Assembly: GCA_963995525.1 (NCBI GenBank)
Contig: OZ023206.1
Location: forward strand, 41,470,969-41,534,968
From: Escarpia spicata
Lineage: Eukaryota; Annelida; Polychaeta; Sabellida; Siboglinidae
Length of the DNA: 64,000 nt
Direction of reading: 5' to 3'
Shown: one piece after another, positions 55,772-64,000 of the stretch
How the letters are laid out: each line of letters begins with the position of its first letter
How positions within the stretch are numbered: the first letter of the stretch is position 1
Translations under genes and position numbers: made by a program
The notes under the pieces: model-generated
Databases searched by the model: none
What the model saw: only the letters and a program-made list of their open reading frames with translations
What the model was told of the DNA's origin: nothing

Positions 55772-57852
55772 CCATATTCTCATAAACCAAGGTTAATATC
55801 CAAGATACCTAGATATATCTTTTTGACAATAAACCTACAATAATGTATAACGTTTTTGAAAAAAACTAAAATCGTAATGTAATATACATCATATTGTGTG
55901 TAACCATTTAAGTAACTATATAAAATGTACCGAAATTTATCACAGTGTGTTGATAACTAATAATATACCTTGAACATATACACACATACTTGGTAAATAT
56001 GCAGAAAAATATAATAAAGTCGTTTCAAATGCTTTATTGATATATATACCTAATTGATCAAATAATATATTTTAATTAGGATACTGCCAATTACTGTGAT
56101 CATAACTATATTCGCAAGCATTTATTTACCCACTAAGAACGCGTGTAATACCGTCTTTATGATTAAATCATGGCCAATCTAATTACATGACTGCCACCAC
56201 TGCACTTCTCACGTTCGTATAAGGCGTTCCATAGCCCTGGTTGAGAGGAGCACGGGCACTCTGGCACTTTTACAACAGTTACTGTTTGCGTCGACGTGTG
56301 TCGTTTACAACCATCTTCCGTTCCGGGCTTATCCAGCACGTGAGTGACAGCCCCCATTCATTACTATAGCATGTGACGGTTTAGGATAATTATTTAATTG
56401 ATTTAATTTCAATTTGTGCATGGCATATAGTGTTGGCTGTAGAAATTACGCTCAGCGACCCATAATGCGTTCCTGGCGACTGTGACACGCAGTAATCTAG
56501 CAGTGTCCAACTTGTAAATGCACACGTTAAAATTTATTGATGTGGATAAACCACAACGTTTTTCGTGAAACAATAACTTAATTGAGAATAGCCATGATAT
56601 AATATTATGAATGATTTTGGATATTACAACAATGTTAGAGAAAAAGTAACAGGACAGCGTTCTGCAAACTTAGTTAACTTAAATGGATGAGTTTTTCTAA
56701 TATTGTACCAATTGCCAAAAAAATGGTCCTTAAAATAAAACTTCTTGTGCGTTATATTTCATGGTGTCCCGTTCTTGAATATATATTGTAGCGTACAGAA
56801 CTTCAAGCCGTTCGCAAATCGGATCATGTCTTAGAGAGTTACACGAGTTTAAGAGATGATACCCAAAAGCAACCAGAACGTCCGTGACTATTTGACTTTA
56901 CCACATCGAACACACGTTTTACTTATGAATTTGTTTCCATATTATAATATTTTCTTAAGCGTGGAACACGTGTTGCGTGTATATATTGTACACTTTGAGA
57001 GCATTGTCATTTATGATTTATCTTTAATTCTGGTTACATTTGATTCATGGTCATAAATCAAGAACATTTTGGCATTCAATATTTCATTTACAGCTATCGA
57101 TACATTTCAAAAGTGTAAAATAAGCAATATTGTTTCCTAATTACTTAACTTGCATACTTATAATATATTCAAGTTTGATCTTGCTGAAGCAAATATGTCT
57201 GTTGTATCGACCATGTATCCAACTACCATATTTTCATTACGGACGTGACGTTGTTTGTGAATGCGACGCAAGGGTTGATATGTCACATTATATACGCCAC
57301 ATTCCACCACATATTTGTGTTACATAAAAGCACATGCCTGGCTTAAGAATATTATAATTGACTTTTATAAAGGATTAAGCTTAGTTAATGTATGACTGAG
57401 AGAGAGTCAAGACACCTATGAATAAATGTATAGATGCCCAAAATTAACATTATTAAAAAAAGACAATTTCCAACAGATAATTACCGAGCGAGAAGCTGTA
57501 TGGATAAGACGACGTAGTATAATTTTACTCCCATATTTACAACAAGACTATTTGTGCGTTTAACGTAGACAAATACACAGCCGCCACGGACATCTGCAGG
57601 GCAAACCATTACATGCCCCTAATTATATAGGCTACATTACATTCATATGTGTATGTGTCAACCATTAGATTCTATAGCGAAATGGAAGAAGACTATGACG
57701 ACTTCCAATTTTATTGAACTAGTTAACGTTGCCCAGAAACCTGCAATAGTTCCACCATGTAGAACAACGACCTTCTTGAGCAACAATAATACGCACACAA
57801 CAAAAACGTAAATCCAAGGTAAAGGTGTATACGCATTTAATGAAGACAATTT
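55772..57852. other. gene-free AT-rich stretch
   Basis: No supportable gene. A minus-strand open segment at 56,163-56,357 with five Cys has protein-like composition but no splice partners or recognisable family. Confidence 0.35.
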
Positions 57853-58196
57853 GCCGTCACGGACGTTCTACATTTATAGGTGTTGTCAATCTGTCAATCC
57901 CTGCGTGCAAACTCAGAAACTGGTTGTGGGCCGCACTGATCTCATCCCTTAGACCTTCAATGCAGTGTGCACTGGGCGCGGTTGCGTCCTCCAGTCACGA
58001 ACGGTATAGGAATCCAAGGCATGAAGATGTCATCGACTGCAGTGTCGTCAATGTCCTCGGTCGTTGGCCAGTTGAATACGTTTAGATTTCAACCGACTGG
58101 ATGCGGGTACCTCACCCGTACTTTGCCATCTAATGCTCTATATGAGCCGGCGTTGCGATTTGCGGACATGTAACATGGCGGAACGTCCGTGACGGC
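57853..58196. mobile_element. small inverted-repeat element
   Basis: GCCGTCACGGACGTTC at 57,853-57,868 is exactly inverted at 58,181-58,196. The 344-bp span has higher GC than its surroundings and no convincing gene. It could be a MITE or a fragment of one. No target duplication was recognised. Confidence 0.4.
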
Positions 58197-58919
58197 GTTT
58201 CTGGGACACTTCGCATGCTCTTATAAGAATGGACATAAAACTGTAATTAGATTTATGTGTGAAATTGACTAAAAGCTTGGATGGTCAAAGAAAGAATACT
58301 GGACTCTTTGTAATTCGAACAAGTGTTATAATTATTATGACACATTCACTGAACTTTATACCAAAAAGAACACACTTTTTAAAGTATATATGTAATATTA
58401 AAAAATCACAACAATATAATTGTATTGATATGAAGTATTATGTATGTCCACAAACCTCCACAATTCAGCGGTACAATGGAAATATCAAAATACATCCGCC
58501 ATGAATTGGATTCAAACTATGGACCATGGAATGCAATCTCGTCCGTTTTTTTTGCAATTGGTGCAATGTTAAACCCTACTGAATGAATGATAACCAAAAA
58601 CATCATTAGAGGTGCCTAACTGGCATCAACAACCCAATAGATATGATCATCACAAATAAACTTGTCAAATTATAGATTTATTTTCGAAAAACGGGAAATT
58701 GGTCTTTTTATCTGATGTAAAAAATTAAACAACCAGATTTATATAAATTAAATAAATATGATTTCCATATACACGTCACCACCCTTAAGCGTATCCACCC
58801 TTTCTCCACAAAATGTTCCAAAATGACAGTCGATATGCGGGGTCTCTTGTTGGTGACCAATCATGTTCAGCGCGGCTTACGCCTGTTTTAAATATTGAGG
58901 TGCTATAAATCCCCTCCCC

Positions 58920-58928
58920 TATAAAAAG
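58920..58928 (+). promoter_or_regulatory. TATA box-like element
   Basis: TATAAAAAG sits in a GC-richer context (CCCCTCCCCTATAAAAAGCC), with a second TATAAATC at about 58,903. A start of transcription would be expected near 58,950. A good donor, CCAG|GTAGGA, follows at 59,013. Confidence 0.4.
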
Positions 58929-58943
58929 CCCAATCGAGCTGGC

Positions 58944-60513
58944 ATGCCAGTGATATACCGCATACTCGTCCGTCTTCGCAGCTATTATAGGACAACGCAC
59001 GGAAATCACCAGGTAGGAAATTACAAACATGATTCAATGTAGTTTATATGTATGCATTACTGAATAGGCCCTATATTGATGTTTCGCTCATATCAGTTCA
59101 GATTTATTTCCCAGAAATGGTCAGCTTCTATATACCTTAACATAATACGATTCATCCCTTGCTTTATATCTTCCCACCAACATGACCGATGTCCAACTCA
59201 TCTGTTTCTCTCCGATCCCGCTTGATTTTCTTCATCATGATGATGGACAGTTATGGACTGGGTGCACGTCTTTTCCTCAAACCGACGTTATCGTAAAACT
59301 AATCCGATATCTTAGGACCACTACTACTCTTTCTTTCGTTCTGTGTACCTTGGTACATGGCTTCCACCATCCTGACATCCAATTCTGCCCCTCATATCAG
59401 TGTCATCGTTGCCGGCACCATATCTCTCAGACTTGTGTCGTTAGTAATCTAAATGTCCACAAATATCAGTAGCAGTATTTCCTCACATGTCCATGTTTCT
59501 GCCATTTGTTTAAATACAAACATGTCATCGGTCGTCTTTCTTCCCTTTCTGAATCCGCGTTATTCTTCGTCTTATTCCTACTTAACTCTCTTCTATATCT
59601 TTCAATCCAAAATACTTTCTAACAGCTTCTTAAAAGTACCTTGAATTATGATGCCTCGATACTTCGCGCCAAAGATGTGTTTATACATTTGTTGTAAAAG
59701 ATTCAAGGTTATAAACATCCCAAACTGTGTTGTAAATAGTGAAACATTGTCAAGACTTATAGTAGGTATCAGTAACAATGATATGGCGTATGCATAGGCA
59801 ACAATTTATGCCTTGATTTGAAAATTAAATTCTATAGGTGTACTGAAGTTGTAAATATATGTTGAAACCTGTTTAAATAATAATGTACTTCCAACATAAC
59901 TGAAATCTTGAGATGTTGCCCAGTGAGGTAAAATATTATTGCATGACTATCCCCTCCCTAGACATTACCCAAGTTGGTGGAATGACTTCTTCTTTCTTTA
60001 GTGTTTCCAGACTCACTCTGGTCCTATATATGATTGCAGAGGTATGTTTATTGGTTTTGACATCAATGAGTGTCTTAATTAGCTCTCTCCCAGGAGGGCG
60101 CTTTTCACCCCTGGAGTGGCGTAGTGGATGGGATAATTATCCTAACAAATTGGGGGTGGATATTTTGTTTCAGGCGTCAGCCTAAAGCTGGTCTACAACT
60201 AGGATTACAATTTTTGAATATTTAAACACTAGTTTGGCTTTTGATTACAAAACTAGTTGTGTGTTACCAGCAAAACTTCAGTAATTTTTTGGTGAATGCA
60301 GTTCACCTTTTCTCTTTTCAAGTATAGTATATAATACTATACGTATAGATCTATCATCTTCTAGTAGTATGCCCTATCGCGACAATACTCAAAAACAACA
60401 TATCATTGACTTATAATAAACATAATGAGGTGTGTATGATTAATTTCCTCCTGTCCGCACCATAACTGTATGTGCATGTAAAATTGTTTCGTAACAGGAT
60501 ACGTTAACAGAGG

Positions 60514-60574
<61 letters not shown>

Positions 60575-61866
60575 TGTGTATATATATATATATATATATT
60601 TGCATTTGGGACAATTGTATACGTATATAGATTTTTTAGAATCCAACGTGTTGGTGGTCACAAATTCCACATATGATATAGTATAGGGTCGTCATTAATC
60701 GTGTATCGGCGACAGACGGATATATTTTATTGCCTTCCCTGGTTTCAAATTACATGGGAGACACGGTCCCAAAGTACTGGGCTTAGTTTAATTGTTATTA
60801 TTATTATCCTGCAAGCTACCTGTTTATTTACGAATATTTCAGATAGATAGAAAAACGAGGAGACTACCATTGCCAAACAATTTTGATCACGTTGAAGTTT
60901 AATAAATGGGACCAAGGCTTTCAGAATCTGTCTTCAGAAATGACGTAGCTAAAGACAGTGTCAAGGCCATAGACTTCCCAAATTTAGGGGAAATATTATA
61001 TTCAGCCAGTTTTGGCAGTTCTTTGCGTATGATATAGGCTCATAGATTAAAAATTTAAGGAATAATTATTATAATATAGAAGCTATAGTTAAGTAGCGGT
61101 GGGATTATGAGAGCTACCCATTGGCTAGTTTGAAACGGTCAGTGCTCACAGCTTTAGGCTTGGATGTAAGGCTGAGCTGCATGGGCAATGAATGCCGTGG
61201 GCCCATTAATTCTGCTACATACAGTCCACATTATGCAAAGGAACGTAGTCACACCCTGGCTTGTGAGGATATTTCAGCCACGCCTGCAAGTTTAACATAA
61301 AGTTTGAAGTAAATCTGCCAACATGTAATGCAAATGTGTTCTTCTGTTACAGGACCAGACCGGCGGATCGAAATACCCAGTGAAAATATGTTTCGTGACA
61401 CGGGGGACGTTTTGTAATCGCATTCAAAACGGAAAGACATTAAGGTAAATACAGATATATTATGTGCATAATTAAAAGTAATAGACAAGTTTCAGCTCAA
61501 CGTTTTTTTTACTTCCAACGTATCTCAACAGTTAACGAATAACACATAAGTTAATCTTACACCATAAGTAGCCATAATATAGTTTGTGCTAAGTTTGAAG
61601 ACGCTTCCACGACCGAGTATACTGCACGCGTTTATTAAAAACGATTATTTTTATAGATCGTTTATTGCAAGTGTAATGTATATATAATTTTTATTTTTTT
61701 TATTTTTAGTGAATATAGATACCTGTGTTAATTCCCAATTCCCATTTAAATTTGTGCTAGATTTTAATTGAAAGTTGACCAATGAATGCGAGCTAGGATA
61801 ACAAACATTATTTCTCTTGACCACAGGGTCAAGGAAATGCGTGAATCACACTTCCTGCCTGAGTGA
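58944..61866 (+). CDS. speculative three-exon gene of unknown function
   Basis: Segments 58,944-59,012, 61,353-61,444 and 61,827-61,866 join at GT/AG borders in consistent phases (0, then 2) without stops. They give a ~67-residue basic product with a central KICFVTRGTFCNRIQNGKT and a final stop TGA at 61,864-61,866. The second segment has a strong acceptor (CTTCTGTTACAG) and donor (AAG|GTAAAT). Weak points: the ATG at 58,944 lies only ~24 bp after the TATA-like element, no family is recognised, and a chance chain of this length is possible. The second segment alone is the best-supported part. Confidence 0.2.
59165..59670 (-). mobile_element. eroded LINE reverse-transcriptase fragment
   Basis: On the minus strand, pieces such as KYRGIIIQGTFKKLLE, KTTDDMFVFKQMAE and VGLRKRCAPSP with LSIIM follow one another in the order of the YRGI, GRSTTDAIF and GxxQGxxLSPLLF blocks of RTE/jockey-type reverse transcriptases. 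Multiple stops and shifts separate them. Confidence 0.5.
60519..60599. repeat. compound microsatellite (TG)n(CGTG)n(TA)n
   Basis: About 25 bp of TG, then eight CGTG units, then a TA run. Confidence 0.95.
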
Positions 61867-62262
61867 TAAGATTCCCAGATGACTGTTTACATTATTTGTA
61901 CATATTTGTGATTTGCTAGGTGGCAGCGGACTTGCCAGAGCTGGTGGTGCACGACCGTTAAAGCAACGAGAAAGAGGAGCTTGAGCATGAAGGACAAGGG
62001 AGGAGCTAGTGTAGGCCACTAGATCACAAACAATGATTTCGTGCAAAATCATTGTTAAAAGCAAACTTTCATTTGATTTTGCATCTTTGGCTAGTAAAGA
62101 AAAAAAATAGGGTGGCAATTTGTTTACGCATGATACCTTTACCAAATTCCATACGGCCCCCACCATTCAAATTGCACTAATGTTTTATTATTTCCTACAT
62201 GTCTATAATGTTCTCTGGAGCGGTTATCATTGACAATACCCATTTATATTAATACATGTGTG

Positions 62263-62822
62263 TCTTAGATATATGTGAGCGCTTGTGGAGATCCGCCATC
62301 TTTAATTTCAAAATGGCGGTGACACAAAAGGAGAATAAGGAGAATTATCTAATGGCATTTGATCTTATTTGACACATTATGCGTTTGCAAAAATACCGGT
62401 CGCCGGGTCCATCCCGCGGAGTAATAAATGTATGGCACGCGGGTATGATATTTCGTCTTTTGCTTCGTTTTATATAAAAAATTATGAAACAAATTATTAT
62501 TGAAACAAAGTTTATATGAAGTTGGGGGAAATTATGTATAGTATGTGGGGCATGTTGATTCAGTGGATTTGTATATTTAAGAGACGAATGGTCTCGGAAT
62601 GCAACTTTAGAGTCAACTATTCAGTGATGAGAGGTAATGTTCATGCAACTATTTGCAAGCCTTTTCAAATTAAAGAACACTTTGAGGATACAAAGAACCA
62701 CTGGTAAATGAAAAGTGTATACTGCGCATACTAATACAGTAAACGCTAGGTGATTAATTTTTACAACCGCCATTTTAAATACAAGATGGCGGCCCTCTAC
62801 TACCATTCACATGTATCTAATT
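62263..62822. mobile_element. MITE with palindromic CCGCCAT...ATGGCGG ends
   Basis: The left end (62,263-62,330) and right end (62,760-62,822) are inverted copies. Each contains a self-complementary block, CCGCCATCTTTAATTTCAAA followed by ATGGCGG on the left and its inverse on the right. The outer parts (TAGATA(T/C)ATGTGA) also match in inverted orientation. The interior is AT-rich without a gene. Edges are approximate. Confidence 0.6.
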
Positions 62823-63237
62823 ATACTAAGCATTAATATAAAAGGGCATTGTCAGTGGTAAGGACAGACAGTGTAGCGTAAACATGTAAGGAATTATTTA
62901 AAATAATATGTTAATGGGAAATTAGCACAATTTGCATGGTGGGCGGCTATGTTGAATTTGATAAAATTATCCTTATTGAGTTGGGAGGTTATATTGGTAA
63001 TTCAGAATACGACATATTTCCCACTGTAATCTGCACAGTCTGCATTTCATTTAAAACAGTTAAATTACAACATACATATGACTGCCTATTTCCCCGGGCA
63101 ACGCCGAGTAACTCAGCTAGTTATAACATAAATAGTCATTATCAAGTGTAAGTTTGCGATTAACAAACGTTCTGCACGAAATTACACAAGGGCCTACGCT
63201 GCTAGCGTCATGAAAGCAGGAGGAGAATTAAGATACT

Positions 63238-63400
63238 TTTATGTTTTTGTTATGTATTGATATATGTAGATTTAATGTGGCCGCAGCTTGTTTGATGTTG
63301 GAATAAAGGAAGATGGATTCATATATAAAAGGTTGGTAAGGGGCATATTTTATTGCCAATCAGTACGCACATCAATGCATACCCATAAAATACACTGTAC
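63238..63400. repeat. direct repeat copy 1 (163 bp)
   Basis: Apparently identical to 63,837-63,999, with an offset of 599 bp. It contains TATATAAAAGG and GGAATAAAGG words. It may be an LTR of a small element or one unit of a ~600-bp tandem duplication. Confidence 0.9.
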
Positions 63401-63592
63401 CCGTATATAAGGAATTGTGTACAAGAAAGTGTTGCTGTACACAAATAAACAATCAGTACAATATATACACAGTGCATCAAACTGCTAATCTACGACATCA
63501 AAGGTGAGGGGCTACATGCCGCCCCTCCAAACTCGATATAATGAACATTATTATAAGTGTACAACACATCGTAATAAACACACGTCGGTTCC

Positions 63593-63784
63593 TTGTACTT
63601 AACCATCTATGTAAATGAAGTGCCACAAGCAGTGGTGGAGGAGAGGAGGAGGTGGTCAAGACAGAAATATAAACGACTTACTCTGATCGATTCGAAATCG
63701 GACTGGGAAAGATTGAAGATCTTCTCCCATGATACCAAGCAGTGGGCTAGTCCACAAACCAATAGGGGTGGAAGGTTAGACTGA
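63593..63784 (+). other. open segment between the direct repeats
   Basis: A frame ending at the stop 63,782-63,784 reads QAVVEERRRWSRQKYKRL and SDWERLKIFSHDTKQWASPQ. It is charged and protein-like, lies wholly between the two repeats, and is not recognised. It could be a remnant of an element's coding region. No ATG supports the start. Confidence 0.25.
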
Positions 63785-63836
63785 CACAATCCATAACGAA
63801 CATAAACATACTTTTGGCTGTGCCAAGAAGTTGTTA

Positions 63837-64000
63837 TTTATGTTTTTGTTATGTATTGATATATGTAGATTTAATGTGGCCGCAGCTTGTTTGATGTTGG
63901 AATAAAGGAAGATGGATTCATATATAAAAGGTTGGTAAGGGGCATATTTTATTGCCAATCAGTACGCACATCAATGCATACCCATAAAATACACTGTACC
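63837..64000. repeat. direct repeat copy 2, running off the window
   Basis: Second copy of the 163-bp repeat. It continues to the last base, so its true end and any further copies are not visible. Confidence 0.9.

Noticed and set aside
56163..56357. Minus-strand 64-codon Cys-containing frame
   Set aside because: Composition is protein-like but there are no splice partners or family; chance cannot be excluded.

Overview
The window is metazoan nuclear DNA. It has spliced gene fragments with GT/AG borders, AT-rich non-coding sequence and many minisatellites. It also carries a mix of CR1-like, L2-like and RTE-like non-LTR elements, a Ty3/gypsy element and inverted-repeat DNA transposons. This combination suggests a marine invertebrate, and a mollusc or other lophotrochozoan is my best guess, but nothing in the sequence fixes the species. 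Most long open frames belong to mobile elements or to tandem arrays that lack stops by chance.

Layout of the first third: 0.36-0.90 kb is an inverted-repeat (MITE-like) element; 3.4-3.6 kb is a 22-bp array; 5.0-6.35 kb is a 36-bp array. At 6.7-9.96 kb is a CR1-like LINE on the minus strand (SGNH esterase, endonuclease, reverse transcriptase). A 42-bp array lies at 13.7-14.2 kb and an L2-like LINE on the plus strand at 16.3-18.1 kb. From 18.7 to 25.6 kb runs an intron-bearing, decayed copy of the 3' end of a DHX36-type DEAH helicase gene. Three of its introns are filled by tandem arrays (29/31 bp, 16 bp, 23 bp).

Middle: 26.9-30.4 kb holds the best candidate for a live cellular gene. It is a small cysteine-rich protein with a Ly6/uPAR-like CC...CN end and a hydrophobic, GPI-anchor-like tail, built from exons joined mainly by phase-1 introns. 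At 32.7-34.5 kb a 62-bp minisatellite is bracketed by inverted copies of an 80-85-bp minisatellite. LINE scraps lie at 34.7-35.9 kb. From 36,294 to 46,133 is a full-length Ty3/gypsy element on the minus strand, with ~112-bp LTRs, a matching GGTGAT flank on both sides, a PBS-like site and a polypurine tract. Its gag is split by a 4.8-kb DNA transposon (about 40.67-45.50 kb). That transposon has long inverted repeats built of ~200-bp subunits and a broken gene for an XPG/FEN-like nuclease with a Cys-rich C-terminus (Academ-like).

Last third: a four-copy 40-bp repeat (46.7-46.9 kb), an RTE-like LINE on the plus strand (47.3-51.4 kb), a TG microsatellite, and a 70-bp E-box-rich array (53.75-54.84 kb). 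The array abuts a 5'-truncated second copy of the CR1-like LINE (54.9-55.77 kb). Beyond that are a TATA-like promoter with a speculative three-exon gene (58.9-61.9 kb), an eroded reverse-transcriptase fragment, a palindrome-ended MITE (62.26-62.82 kb) and a 163-bp direct repeat 599 bp apart that reaches the window edge.

No operon or pathway is visible; what unites the window is mobile-element activity and minisatellite growth around a few cellular exons.
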